Below, in pieces: positions 1 through 8,599 of a stretch of DNA of 64,000 nucleotides. Made by a program: the position numbers and the translations under genes. This DNA comes from Sporocytophaga sp. (GTDB lineage Bacteria > Bacteroidota > Bacteroidia > Cytophagales > Cytophagaceae). How positions within the stretch are numbered: the first letter of the stretch is position 1; every line of letters starts with the position of its first letter. The stretch spans positions 20,997-84,996 of the forward strand of contig NZ_JAGHZZ010000010.1 in NCBI RefSeq assembly GCF_017745095.1. Direction: 5' to 3'. The notes below the pieces were generated by a model. The model was not told where the DNA came from. It did not search any database and saw only the letters and a list, made by a program, of their open reading frames with translations.

Positions 1-91
1 TTTACTTTAATTAAGAATTATGTAATTCTAAACTTGCTTAAGTTGACGACCATGTCCTACAGGGAAGGATTTAGGAGGAGGTCTTTAATAC

Positions 92-127
92 AAAAGCCAG
101 AAGAGCAATCTACTGGCTTTTTGTTTT
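92..127 (+). terminator. Rho-independent terminator of an upstream gene
   Basis: Stem AAAAGCCAG (92-100) pairs perfectly with CTGGCTTTT (113-121) around a 12-nt loop and runs into a T-rich tract. It presumably ends a transcript entering from the left of the window. The preceding 90 bases hold two short inverted repeats (14-29 and about 31-44) but no convincing gene. Confidence 0.7.
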
Positions 128-226
128 TATTTTTTACTCTTTGTTACAAGCTATGTTTTTGGCTTAAATGTTTGTATTTTATATCTTTATCTCTCAGTCA
201 TTCATTAAATTTTATAATTCTGAAAA

Positions 227-2590
227 ATGTTCAATTTTAAAAGTAAAGTCTTTTTTAAGTTGGGGTTATGCGTTGTTTGTGTAATAATTTGTTCGGCATG
301 GTTTTATAAATCTGAAGATAAACCGCTATATAAAAATGCTTCATTATCCGCGGAGGAGAGGGCTGCAGATTTACTTTCCCGAATGACCATTGAAGAGAAG
401 ACAGCCCAGCTTATTGGCTTTTGGGATATTGACGGAACAAAAGTACTTACTGGAGACAGTACATTTAAGGAAATGATTTTTAAAGAAATCTTCAAAAATG
501 GTATAGGTGAGATAGGTCCCATGAATATGCCAATAGAAAAAGATGTGAACTGGAAAAATGCTGCACAGAAATTCTTGGTGACCAAGACCCGTCTGGGTAT
601 TCCTGCAATTTTCCATGATGAAGGTTGTCATGGTCTTATGAAGCCTGAAGCGACCTCTTTCCCTATGACAATAGGTCTTGCATCATCCTGGGACGAAAAA
701 TTATTTGAAGAAGTATATGATGTAACAGCCCGCGAGATGCGTTCCCGTGGAGGTCATCAGGCACTTACTCCAATACTGGATGTCGGAAGAGATCCGAGGT
801 TTGGAAGGATCGAAGAGTTTTACGGAGAAGATCCTTTTTTGAACAGCCGTCTTGGTGCAGCGCAGGTAAAAGGTTTGCAAGGTGGAAACACTGGAGAGGT
901 AGATAAATATCATGTTCTTGCAACACTTAAACATTTTACAGCTCATGGCAGTCCTGAAGGTGGCTTAAACAGAAGTTCAGGCAATATCAGCATGAGAGAC
1001 CTTAGGGAAATTCATATATACCCATTTCAATATGTAATTGAACAATCAAAGCCTGCTGCAGTGATGGCATCATACAATGAAATTGATGGTGTGCCATCGC
1101 ACGCAAATGTATGGTTATTACAGGACATACTAAGAAAGGAATTAGGTTTCAAAGGATTAATAGTATCCGATTATGAAGGGGTAAGACAACTACATGCTGA
1201 TCATAAAGTAGCCGAAGGACCTAAAGAAGCTGCATTACAGGCACTCAAGGCCGGGATTCAAATTGAGCTTCCGCTTCCTGATTCATATAACATGATTCCA
1301 GATTTGATTAAAGAAAGCAAACTGGATATCTCTTTGATAGACTCGTATGTTAAACAAATATTGATCTTGAAATTTAACCTTGGTCTATTTGAAAATCCCT
1401 ATGTAAAAGTATCCGATGCCATTACAGAGGCTAAGAAAGTAGAGTCACAAAAGCTTGCCTTGAAGGCAGCGCAAAAATCAATTATTTTATTAAAGAATAA
1501 AGATAACCTATTGCCCCTCCATATAAACAAGTATAAGAAAATAGCTGTAATAGGCCCTAATGCGGATTTTGCATATTTGGGAGGTTATAGCGGAACCCCT
1601 TTCTATAATGTTTCTATTCTAGACGGAATAAAAAAACGGGCAGGAAACAATGTTGAAATACTATATGCAAAAGGTTGTGAAATCACTCAAAATCATAGAA
1701 AGAATTCTTTTTACAACTGGAAACATGCTTTAGATATAAAACTTGCAACACCACAACAGAATAAGCCTCTTATCGATGAAGCGAGAAAGGTTGCTTCAGC
1801 TGCAGATATTGTAATTCTTGTAGTGGGGGACAATGAGACTACTTGCCGTGAAGCATGGATGAAAGGGCATGAGGGTGATAGAAGTTCTTTGGATCTCTTG
1901 GGTTCTCAGAATGAACTAATTAATTCTATAGTAGCAACAGGAAAACCTGTAGTCATTTATCTGATGGGTGGGAGGCCTCTGGCTATTGGTAATCTTAAAG
2001 ACAATGAAGGGGTGAGAGCTATCCTTGAGGGATGGTATATGGGACAGGAGACTGGCAATGCTGCAGCTTCAATATTGTTTGGAGACATTGCGCCCTCTGG
2101 TAAACTGACTGTTTCACTGCCAAAGTCTGCTGGACATATACCTGCTTACTATAGCAGAAAGTCCATGTCACGCGCATTCGATTATGCGTTTTCCGATAAT
2201 GAACCTTTATATGCATTCGGTCATGGATTAAGTTATGTAACCTTCGAGTATAGTAGCCCAAGATTAAGCCAGCCAACCATGAATAGATCAGGTTCTGTGA
2301 CTCTTAATGTTGATGTAACAAACACTGGGAATATGCATGCAGATGAAGTTATTCAATTATATATCAGAGATCAGGTAGCTTCAGTAACACGGCCAGTTAA
2401 AGAACTGAAAGGTTTTAAGCGAGTGACACTGAATCCAGGAGAAACGAAGACCGTCTCATTTACCATAAATCCATCTTTATTATCTTTCTATGATATCAAT
2501 ATGAATTATGGAGTAGAGCCTGGAAAATTTACACTCATGACAGGAGGAAACTCGACAGATTTAAAAAGTATCGAATTGGAAGTTAGGTAA
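227..2590 (+). CDS. Glycoside hydrolase family 3 beta-glucosidase/beta-xylosidase-type enzyme
   Basis: This is a 787-aa GH3 enzyme expected to release terminal beta-linked sugars from oligosaccharides in the periplasm. A hydrophobic N-terminal segment (about residues 11-27) is an export signal or membrane anchor. The N-terminal barrel carries the family landmarks GRDPRFGRIEEFYGEDP (about 188-203), the KHF motif (235-237) and the nucleophile Asp315 in GLIVSDYEG. The second domain has an EGDRSSLDL segment in which Glu549 fits the acid/base. A fibronectin-III-like domain closes the protein (about 690-780). The length is normal for a three-domain bacterial GH3. There is no T9SS sorting domain, so a periplasmic location is inferred. 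GH3 specificity (glucosidase or xylosidase) cannot be read from the sequence. It stands alone, with no operon partner in the window. Confidence 0.92.
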   Translation: MFNFKSKVFFKLGLCVVCVIICSAWFYKSEDKPLYKNASLSAEERAADLLSRMTIEEKTAQLIGFWDIDGTKVLTGDSTFKEMIFKEIFKNGIGEIGPMNMPIEKDVNWKNAAQKFLVTKTRLGIPAIFHDEGCHGLMKPEATSFPMTIGLASSWDEKLFEEVYDVTAREMRSRGGHQALTPILDVGRDPRFGRIEEFYGEDPFLNSRLGAAQVKGLQGGNTGEVDKYHVLATLKHFTAHGSPEGGLNRSSGNISMRDLREIHIYPFQYVIEQSKPAAVMASYNEIDGVPSHANVWLLQDILRKELGFKGLIVSDYEGVRQLHADHKVAEGPKEAALQALKAGIQIELPLPDSYNMIPDLIKESKLDISLIDSYVKQILILKFNLGLFENPYVKVSDAITEAKKVESQKLALKAAQKSIILLKNKDNLLPLHINKYKKIAVIGPNADFAYLGGYSGTPFYNVSILDGIKKRAGNNVEILYAKGCEITQNHRKNSFYNWKHALDIKLATPQQNKPLIDEARKVASAADIVILVVGDNETTCREAWMKGHEGDRSSLDLLGSQNELINSIVATGKPVVIYLMGGRPLAIGNLKDNEGVRAILEGWYMGQETGNAAASILFGDIAPSGKLTVSLPKSAGHIPAYYSRKSMSRAFDYAFSDNEPLYAFGHGLSYVTFEYSSPRLSQPTMNRSGSVTLNVDVTNTGNMHADEVIQLYIRDQVASVTRPVKELKGFKRVTLNPGETKTVSFTINPSLLSFYDINMNYGVEPGKFTLMTGGNSTDLKSIELEVR

Positions 2591-2855
2591 TTATTCCGTG
2601 CTTAAGGATTGGACTGTGTTAAAATTCTCACGAAGAATAAGGTATTGAGAGATTTACTGATCTTAAGTTTATCTATCTTTCTTTTATCTTATTTATTGTT
2701 TTTCTGAACGATATATGAGTTAATGTTCCTTGCAATATTGATAAATTGAGTAGTTTTTGAAACACACATCCCGTCGCAGGACTATGTACTTCCGCAACAA
2801 TAACAGATTGGGACCGTAAATGAGAAAGGCGTATAAAACTTAAAAATCAATAATA

Positions 2856-3269
2856 ATGAAAAAAATAATTTTACTAATGTTTTTTGGTCTGATAGGAACT
2901 TTAGGGTTCTCGCAGTCAATTCCTGAAAAGGCAAATACAATCATAATTTCTCTTCCGGATTCTAATGGCGTGTCCGACAAAGTAAAGGAAGTCTTTTCTG
3001 AGAAAGATTATACTTTAAGGGGGGGTAAAAATACTTCTAAAGTAGCCACAAATCCTAAAACGCTTAAGGGAAGCAAGACTAGAGTGAGTCTTGTTGCGGA
3101 AATAAAGGGTGCAGAAGTTTGGCTTACAGGAAGTATATCTGTTGCCGCTCAAGATGGAATGAGAATTGAATACAAAGGAAATAAAGGCACTGCCATTATG
3201 GACTCATGGGAAGAAATGGAAAAGGTAGCGAAAGCGATTGGGAAAAAACTTAAGTATGAAGTGAAATAA
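2856..3269 (+). CDS. Small secreted protein of unknown function
   Basis: This 137-aa protein starts with a clear signal peptide (MKKIILLMFFGLIGTLGFSQ, cleavage near residue 19-20). The mature part is about 117 residues, rich in Lys, Ser and Val, with no cysteines and no motif I recognise. Its size and alternating hydrophobic pattern suggest a small alpha/beta periplasmic domain, but that is only an impression. It is preceded by 265 bp of non-coding sequence and followed by a strong terminator, so it is probably monocistronic. The start is supported by the signal peptide beginning at once after the ATG, with an A-rich leader (AATAATAATG). Confidence 0.8.
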   Translation: MKKIILLMFFGLIGTLGFSQSIPEKANTIIISLPDSNGVSDKVKEVFSEKDYTLRGGKNTSKVATNPKTLKGSKTRVSLVAEIKGAEVWLTGSISVAAQDGMRIEYKGNKGTAIMDSWEEMEKVAKAIGKKLKYEVK

Positions 3270-3288
3270 GCTCTTATATTTTCTATTG

Positions 3289-3332
3289 CAGCAAGGGTTT
3301 CATTATAGAAACTCTTGCTGTTTATTTTTTTA
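3289..3332 (+). terminator. Rho-independent terminator after the small secreted protein gene
   Basis: CAGCAAGGGTTTC (3289-3301) pairs with GAAACTCTTGCTG (3308-3320), allowing one G-T wobble, with a 6-nt loop and a following T-rich tract. It sits 20 bp after the stop at 3269 and separates that gene from the convergent DinB-like gene. Confidence 0.85.
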
Positions 3333-3365
3333 ATACCGAGGTAAACAGGCTTCTAGGTTAATCAC

Positions 3366-3821
3366 TTAAACAAACTTCCTTATGTTCATCATAAAACCTA
3401 GATGAAGCGCTTCATGATAGTTGTTAAATTCAAAGGCTTCTGTTAAAGATCCAAGATGAAATCCGGTGCCTGTCGTACGTTCATTGAAAGTAATGAATAC
3501 TCCATCATGAAAATCCTTTCTGGTTTTTTCAATAAGAGAAGTTAAAAGTACTTTTAAATTATCAACTTCTTCCTGCGTAGTATTTCCCGTGGGCTTAGTG
3601 CCTGATTTATACAGATCAAATAATTCATCAGAAATATGCCAAGGTAATTCCGAGGATTTATAAATCAATGCCTGTTGAGCAACTATGATATGTCCTATAT
3701 TCCAGACTAGGTTATTGTTAAACCCGTTGGGAATCTTGTTCAGTTGCTCTAATGAATATTTATCTAAATATTCTGAGTAACGTTTTCTGCTTGTTTCCCA
3801 AATTTTGAATGTCGTTTCCAT
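3366..3821 (-). CDS. DinB family protein (DinB/YfiT-like four-helix bundle)
   Basis: This 151-aa protein has the layout of the DinB/YfiT-like metal-binding four-helix bundle family. The sequence begins with a helix (ETTFKIWETSRKRY), then WNIGHIIVAQQ carries the first ligand His, and NNYHEALHLGFM near the C-terminus carries the His pair expected to complete a divalent-metal triad. In this superfamily such sites support thiol transfer (bacillithiol or mycothiol S-transferases) or unknown reactions. There is no partner gene, so substrate and role are open. It is cytoplasmic, with no signal peptide. Length is typical. Confidence 0.85.
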   Translation of the reverse strand: METTFKIWETSRKRYSEYLDKYSLEQLNKIPNGFNNNLVWNIGHIIVAQQALIYKSSELPWHISDELFDLYKSGTKPTGNTTQEEVDNLKVLLTSLIEKTRKDFHDGVFITFNERTTGTGFHLGSLTEAFEFNNYHEALHLGFMMNIRKFV

Positions 3822-4146
3822 ATCATTTTAGTTTTAATTATTCCCCAATTTTTAAAGAAAAACCGAATGTTCAAAGGACATTTTATGGCAGTTTTTGCAG
3901 GAAAGGAAAAATTGATAAACCCCTTAGGATATCGACATAAGGGACTAATTGTAGATGTACTAAATTTAATATGTTTATAAAAATGAAATCAGGGATAGAA
4001 ATTTTATAAGAATATTACCTAATGATTTGTAGTGAAAGAGTTCGTTTTTGGTACTTAATTGAAGGATATTCACTAAATTGTAATATAACCAAGGTCGAAA
4101 AAACAGAATACTGTAGGAGGTTTTTTAGGATTTCAAATATTATATA
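3822..4146. other. Intergenic region between divergent genes, no gene seen
   Basis: These 325 AT-rich bases separate the DinB-like gene from the Coq4-like gene and should hold both promoters. A GGAGG (near 4115) lies about 30 bp before the ATG at 4147, too far to act as its ribosome-binding site. I saw no reading frame, structured RNA or repeat. Confidence 0.5.
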
Positions 4147-4746
4147 ATGACCACAAGAGAAGCATTAATAGGGTTTTATAAATTTAATAAACTGAACTTA
4201 AGTGAAGATTTTAAATCTCATTGTGTGAGAGTTTATATAGGTTGTATTTTAGCTCCTGTACCTAATGTGAGTGCTAGAAAAAAGTATCTTAAATTTCATG
4301 ATCTCCATCACATTATGGCAGGATATGGGATAGGTAGAGTAGGAGAAAGCGAAATAAGCGCCTGGGAGCTTGGATCCAGAAGTTGCAGAAAACCTTTGAT
4401 CTCCATAATGAACTTATTTGCATTATCTACTGGCTTTATTTTAAAGCCTAAACGAGTAATAAATGCGTTTTACAGAGGATGCAGAAGTAAGAATTTATAT
4501 TATTTATCAGAAACAATGTCTGATCAAGAAATTGATAGATTAAATCTAGATGAAGTAAAGAAAAATCATTTGGAAATTACTAATGAAATTAAATACAAGA
4601 TGCTAAGGCAGATTGAGTTTGTGGGGTACATAATAATTTCTATGTTTATTCACATATTCATGCTGGTTGCAGGAAAGTCACTTTTAATAGCAGAATCAAT
4701 TAAGAACAAAATATTAAGTGCTTACTCATCAAAAAAGAATGCATGA
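4147..4746 (+). CDS. Coq4-like protein with HDxxH-x11-E metal motif
   Basis: This 199-aa protein carries His51-Asp52-Leu-His-His55, then 11 residues, then Glu67. This is exactly the HDxxH-x11-E metal-binding signature of the Coq4 family, set in the bacterial Coq4-like context of HDLHHIMAGY followed by GESEISAWELGSRS. Coq4 proteins act in ubiquinone biosynthesis, recently linked to ring decarboxylation and hydroxylation. Bacterial relatives of unknown role also exist. Residues 158-178 form a hydrophobic helix near the C-terminus, suggesting membrane association. Bacteroidota normally make menaquinone, so a canonical ubiquinone role is unlikely and the true substrate is unknown. There is no clear operon partner. 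A possible 35-codon ORF follows at 4840. Confidence 0.72.
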   Translation: MTTREALIGFYKFNKLNLSEDFKSHCVRVYIGCILAPVPNVSARKKYLKFHDLHHIMAGYGIGRVGESEISAWELGSRSCRKPLISIMNLFALSTGFILKPKRVINAFYRGCRSKNLYYLSETMSDQEIDRLNLDEVKKNHLEITNEIKYKMLRQIEFVGYIIISMFIHIFMLVAGKSLLIAESIKNKILSAYSSKKNA

Positions 4747-4839
4747 AAAGAGTTGTCAAGTCTGGCAAAAGTCACGCTGAATATTATCCTTTTCAAAAAA
4801 CATATATACTTATTTAGATGATTTGAATAGAGAGTAAAT

Positions 4840-4947
4840 ATGGTTAAAAGGCTTTCTGTATATGGTAGGACTTTCGGCGATTATATGATGATGGGTAGAA
4901 TCTTTTTCAAGTCGATTTCTTTCGTTGTAAGGATTGTCAATAAATAA
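4840..4947 (+). CDS. Candidate small ORF, 35 aa, basic amphipathic peptide
   Basis: An ATG-to-TAA frame of 35 codons starts 93 bp after the Coq4-like gene on the same strand, with a weak AGAG upstream. The peptide starts MVKRLSVYGRTFGDYMMMGR and ends FFKSISFVVRIVNK. It is basic, with hydrophobic runs. Chance ORFs of this length are common in AT-rich DNA, so this is a suggestion only. It ends 33 bp before the convergent ADP-ribosylglycohydrolase stop. Confidence 0.22.
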   Translation: MVKRLSVYGRTFGDYMMMGRIFFKSISFVVRIVNK

Positions 4948-4980
4948 AATTGCAGTGATTGGTATCGTAATAAATATAAT

Positions 4981-6003
4981 TTATAGCTCTGAAGAATAGT
5001 AATAATTTTGCCATAGATCTGCCAATTTTAATAATTTAGCTTTCCCTTCCACATTTTCTTTCATATAATGAGGCATACTATCAAGTCCATATCTTCCTGC
5101 CAGTATTCCAGTAATGATAGATGCCACTGAGTCAACATCGCCTCCAAGGTAAATTGCTTGCTTAAAGCCTTCAAATGTTGATTTGGAATGTTTTAAGATA
5201 TAAAGAGTACTTAAAGCGGTATACATTGCATCTGACGGAAGGCCTGTAATACCTTCAGGATAATAAGGTTTTATGATCGGCTGAGCCCCGCAAAGATTGG
5301 AATATTCAGATTCTGAAAGTTGAGAAAAGTTTTGGAAAGTGTTTACTGTTTTTAATTTCTCATAAAATTCGGTATCTATGTTTTGGATAAAGGGTAAACA
5401 ATAGTCTATGATTTTTTCAGATTCCAATTTTTTAATGATAAGGTATTCTGTCGCTCTTGCAATACAAATGCTTGAAGCAACTGCTTTAGGATTCGGGTGT
5501 GTGGCATTTGCATTGATGGTAGCAAAACGATCAATATGATCTTCGCTTACAAAGGCAAAGGGGATCGCGCGCATGGTAGGGCCGTTGCCAGGGTTTGGTC
5601 TGTTCTTTTGAAAGTCCCGAACCTCTTCAATTGTCTTTTCTCCATTATAAACCCACCGCATGGATCCATGACCATGACGACCTATACCTTTTTGCTTTTT
5701 ATCTTCTTCATATTCCTTTATCCAATGCTCCATTAATAGATCTTCGGAAAACTCTTTGTTAGAAAGTAAGGCTTTTATGCATCCTATTGTCATTTCAGTA
5801 TCATCAGTATAATCCCATTCATTATAGTTTTTTACTGTGTTACCAAAGGAATCAACAACATCAGCGAGGTCAGTCCTTTTGTTTAGAAAACAAGAAAAGT
5901 CTATATTCTTTCGTATCCAGTCTCTGTCCTGAAATTCAAGTCCTGCGCCATATGCATCGCCAATAGCTATTCCCAGAAGTATATCTTTAAATTTAATATC
6001 CAT
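4981..6003 (-). CDS. ADP-ribosylglycohydrolase family protein (DraG/ARH type)
   Basis: This 340-aa enzyme belongs to the DraG/ARH family, which removes ADP-ribose from modified proteins or small acceptors using two Mg2+ ions. The visible signatures are GIAIGDAYGAGLEF (11-24), the metal-binding DYTDDTEMT (64-72), ATHPNPKAVAS in the middle, and the second metal site GGDVDSVAS (287-295). The length is in the usual range of about 300-350 aa. No ADP-ribosyltransferase or dinitrogenase-reductase gene lies nearby, so the natural substrate cannot be inferred from context. It is cytoplasmic and convergent with the Coq4-like gene. Bacteroidota often carry several paralogues of this fold. Confidence 0.92.
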   Translation of the reverse strand: MDIKFKDILLGIAIGDAYGAGLEFQDRDWIRKNIDFSCFLNKRTDLADVVDSFGNTVKNYNEWDYTDDTEMTIGCIKALLSNKEFSEDLLMEHWIKEYEEDKKQKGIGRHGHGSMRWVYNGEKTIEEVRDFQKNRPNPGNGPTMRAIPFAFVSEDHIDRFATINANATHPNPKAVASSICIARATEYLIIKKLESEKIIDYCLPFIQNIDTEFYEKLKTVNTFQNFSQLSESEYSNLCGAQPIIKPYYPEGITGLPSDAMYTALSTLYILKHSKSTFEGFKQAIYLGGDVDSVASIITGILAGRYGLDSMPHYMKENVEGKAKLLKLADLWQNYYYSSEL

Positions 6004-6261
6004 TGAGTGTTAATGGTAAATAAAGATATTAATATACCTTAATTTACAAAACAATGCAAAAGGAGAGTAGTAATGAATTGAAAAGAAAATTGCTCACTTT
6101 AGTAAATTAAAAAAAGAAACGAGGAATGATATAACTTAATTATCTATGTGTATTAAGATGATGGTTTTTAGTTATAAATTTTCTCAGTTTAAAATATCAA
6201 AGCCAAAAGGAAATACTTTGACCTTTGACTTTTATTATTCTTTCAATCCCTAAAGCCTGAT

Positions 6262-6990
6262 TCAAAGTTTTTCCATCTTTATAATCCGAAAGAATGAAAA
6301 TATTTTGATGAAAGGAAATACCGGATCAAATTCAAATTTCTTAATACCGAAGTTTGCTCGACTTGCGTATTTGTGATGGTTGTTCTGGAATAATTCACCA
6401 AGCATCAATAAATCTACGGGGATAGTATTTTTTGATTTGTCACCATTCTCAAAATTGCTGTATCCAATTTTATGACCAAACCAGTTTACTATAGCTCCAT
6501 GTACTGGAGACATAAGAAAATGTAAAGGAAGTAACAGGAACATCCACCATTGTGTGGCAAATATGATATAAAAGGCTATATATATCAAAGCCCATAATAT
6601 TCTTGATATTCCCATTTCTCCAATCTTATCAATAAGTTTCCATTCGGGAAGATTTTTCTTAAAACCAGCTTCTGCGTTTAGATTATTGTCGACAATGTCA
6701 TTATAAATCTTCCTTGTCTTCCACATCATAGTAAATGCATTTTTATTATGGTGTGGAGAATGAGGATCTTTTTCGGTATCACTGTAAGCGTGATGCATTC
6801 TGTGAAGAATTCCATACACTCTTGGTGTCAAGTATGATGATCCTTGGCTGATATATAGAATGATGTAAAAAAAATTCTCCCATGTTTTATTCATAGTGAA
6901 CATTCTGTGGGCGCTGTACCTATGCAGAAAGAATGTTTGAGAAAATAATGAAATGTACCAATGTAATATAAAGAAGATTATGATGATCAT
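6262..6990 (-). CDS. Membrane fatty-acid (acyl-CoA/acyl-lipid) desaturase
   Basis: This 242-aa integral membrane di-iron desaturase introduces a cis double bond, probably at delta-9 of an acyl chain. It carries the three histidine boxes of the family: HRYSAH (23-28), HRMHH (63-67) and NNHHKYAS (203-210). Hydrophobic segments lie before and between them, and the TEKDPHSP segment follows box two. The protein is a short version of the family (many are 250-330 aa) but all the boxes are present. The start at 6990 places the first membrane segment immediately at the N-terminus. It may support cold adaptation of membranes. It appears monocistronic. Confidence 0.9.
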   Translation of the reverse strand: MIIIIFFILHWYISLFSQTFFLHRYSAHRMFTMNKTWENFFYIILYISQGSSYLTPRVYGILHRMHHAYSDTEKDPHSPHHNKNAFTMMWKTRKIYNDIVDNNLNAEAGFKKNLPEWKLIDKIGEMGISRILWALIYIAFYIIFATQWWMFLLLPLHFLMSPVHGAIVNWFGHKIGYSNFENGDKSKNTIPVDLLMLGELFQNNHHKYASRANFGIKKFEFDPVFPFIKIFSFFRIIKMEKL

Positions 6991-7296
6991 AATTTTGGGG
7001 TCTTAAGGAGATTTGGATGTTTTTGTAAAATGGATCAGACTTTCCCTTATCGATTTTCATCGAAAAAAATACTTATCTAAATTGAAAATTCCTCCGTCTG
7101 AGTTTTATAAAATTGATTATCCTTTATAATCAATAAATAGAAGAATTGTTTTAACTCTGATGGGAAATCCAAAAACTGGGTAAAGCCAGAAAATGAAAGT
7201 TGAAGGTAAGTAGTTATGTCGGAGTTCTTTAAAAAAGATAATTAGCTTATCAAATGACAGCATTATCAATTCGCCTATGTGAAATGATTTTCTTTC
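6991..7296. other. Intergenic region with a 9-bp inverted repeat
   Basis: This stretch between the oxidoreductase terminator and the desaturase start contains no gene I can support. ATTGATTAT (7112-7120) and ATAATCAAT (7126-7134) form a perfect 9-bp inverted repeat with a 5-nt loop, about 120 bp upstream of the desaturase ATG. It could be a protein-binding site or a weak hairpin. There is no T-tract. Confidence 0.35.
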
Positions 7297-7341
7297 AATA
7301 AAAATGAAGAGAGCATTTTTTATGCTCTCTTCATTTTTATT
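7297..7341 (-). terminator. Strong 20-bp stem terminator overlapping the oxidoreductase stop
   Basis: The 20-base arm at 7297-7316 is perfectly complementary to 7322-7341, with a 5-T loop. The arms carry A/T runs at their bases, as in bidirectional intrinsic terminators. The arm overlaps the TAA of the oxidoreductase (7340-7342), so the hairpin forms at the very end of that message. Confidence 0.85.
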
Positions 7342-8284
7342 AGCCTTTTGTTTTTTGATCCACTGTTAGTATTATCTTGCCCTTTGCATGATGCGTTTGG
7401 CTTAATTGATGAGCCTCTTTTACGTTCTCTAATGAGAAGGTCCGATCAATTATTATTTTTATTAAACCTTTTTCAATTAAGCCTCCAATCTCAGCTAATT
7501 TGGCGCCATTAGCAATGGAATAATACGCTATTGTTTTCACATCTGAACGAGGAGATTTTTCGGCAGCATTAACACCTACTGTTGAAACTAAAACTCCACC
7601 AGATTTAAGTACCTGTAAAGATTTTACTTGAGTGTCACCTCCAATAGTATCTAGCACGACGTCTATATTTTTCAGCTTAGTGCTGAAATCTTCACTTCTA
7701 TAATCTATTACTTGATCTGCACCAATACTTTTGACCATTTCAATATTTGCTTTAGAACAAGTTCCGATTACATGAGCACCTGCAATTTTAGCTAGCTGGA
7801 CTGCAAATGTACCAACACCACCGGAGGCGCCATGGATCAAAACTTTTTGATCTGCTTTTAAGTTAGCTTTTTCAAATAATCCCATCCATGCAGTCATGGC
7901 CGCGAGTGGAACACCTGCAGCTTCTATCATAGAAATACTTTTAGGAACGAGAGCTGCTTCGTAAGAGCGGATTGCAATGTATTCAGCATAAGCGCCATTT
8001 CTTGCTGTAGTTGGATTTGCATATATTTTGTCTCCAGGTCTAAATCTGGTAACCAGATCGCCAACTTCAGTTACTGTTCCTGCAACATCCCAACCCAGAA
8101 TTCCAGGATTATTATTATCCAAAAAATCTTCTTTGTACCCTTCTCTAACCTTCCAATCTATAGGATTAATTCCTGCAGCTTGTACTTTAACTAAAATTTC
8201 ATCTTGTCCAATTTTAGGAATAGGCACTTCTTCTGTACTGAGAACACTAATATCGCCATAATTATGGATTACAACGGCTTTCAT
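7340..8284 (-). CDS. NADP-dependent zinc-independent oxidoreductase (MDR superfamily, quinone oxidoreductase-like)
   Basis: This is a medium-chain dehydrogenase/reductase of about 314 aa. The start MKAVVIHNYGD matches the normal start of the family, followed by the GroES-like catalytic domain (ILVKVQAAGINPIDWK, PGILGWDVAGTV) and a Rossmann domain with the NADPH-binding motif GASGGVGTFAVQLA. The cysteine-rich structural zinc loop is absent, as in the quinone-oxidoreductase/enoyl-reductase branch. It likely reduces quinones or activated double bonds with NADPH. I chose the ATG at 8284 because AGGAG sits 7-8 nt upstream and the homologous part begins there. An in-frame ATG at 8344 and a TTG at 8371 would add a 20-29 residue tail with no family match. 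It ends in a strong terminator. Confidence 0.88.
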   Translation of the reverse strand: MKAVVIHNYGDISVLSTEEVPIPKIGQDEILVKVQAAGINPIDWKVREGYKEDFLDNNNPGILGWDVAGTVTEVGDLVTRFRPGDKIYANPTTARNGAYAEYIAIRSYEAALVPKSISMIEAAGVPLAAMTAWMGLFEKANLKADQKVLIHGASGGVGTFAVQLAKIAGAHVIGTCSKANIEMVKSIGADQVIDYRSEDFSTKLKNIDVVLDTIGGDTQVKSLQVLKSGGVLVSTVGVNAAEKSPRSDVKTIAYYSIANGAKLAEIGGLIEKGLIKIIIDRTFSLENVKEAHQLSQTHHAKGKIILTVDQKTKG

Positions 8285-8498
8285 TTTATCTCCTGATACT
8301 TTTGATTTGGTTCCTATTCCTTCTGATTGTTGAGTCGTTTTCATTTCTTTATTTATTGGTTGATATAACAATGGTCAAATTTGCTCACTGAAACCTTTGG
8401 AAATCTCTTATATCCCAGAGGTTAAATAAAGGAAATCGAGAAAAGTAAAATTTGTTTGAAATGAATTTTTAGGAAACTCTAATATTTTTTTTATAAAA

Positions 8499-8539
8499 AT
8501 GTTACTTGTGCATTTTGAATGGGGTATTCCTCCTGAAAA
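8499..8539 (+). promoter_or_regulatory. 41-bp element shared with 12644-12684 (copy 1)
   Basis: Aligned without gaps to 12644-12684, this segment shares the blocks ATGTTACTT, TTTT, GGGTATTC, TC and TGAAAA at identical spacing. It lies 60 bp before the pectate lyase ATG. The second copy precedes the Asp-box gene that has the same CBM. This is probably a common activator site and/or promoter; the exact role is inferred. Confidence 0.5.
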
Positions 8540-8599
8540 AGATGATTAGTCTGTTTGCAAATATGATTGTAAAAGGATGATCATGAAAAACTTAACAAT

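Noticed and set aside
34-240. 68-codon reading frame before the GH3 gene
   Set aside because: It spans an intrinsic terminator (92-127), has low-complexity Phe/Leu content and no motif. It overlaps the GH3 start.
7112-7134. Terminator in the desaturase upstream region
   Set aside because: A 9-bp AT-rich inverted repeat without a T-tract. It is kept only as a possible binding site.
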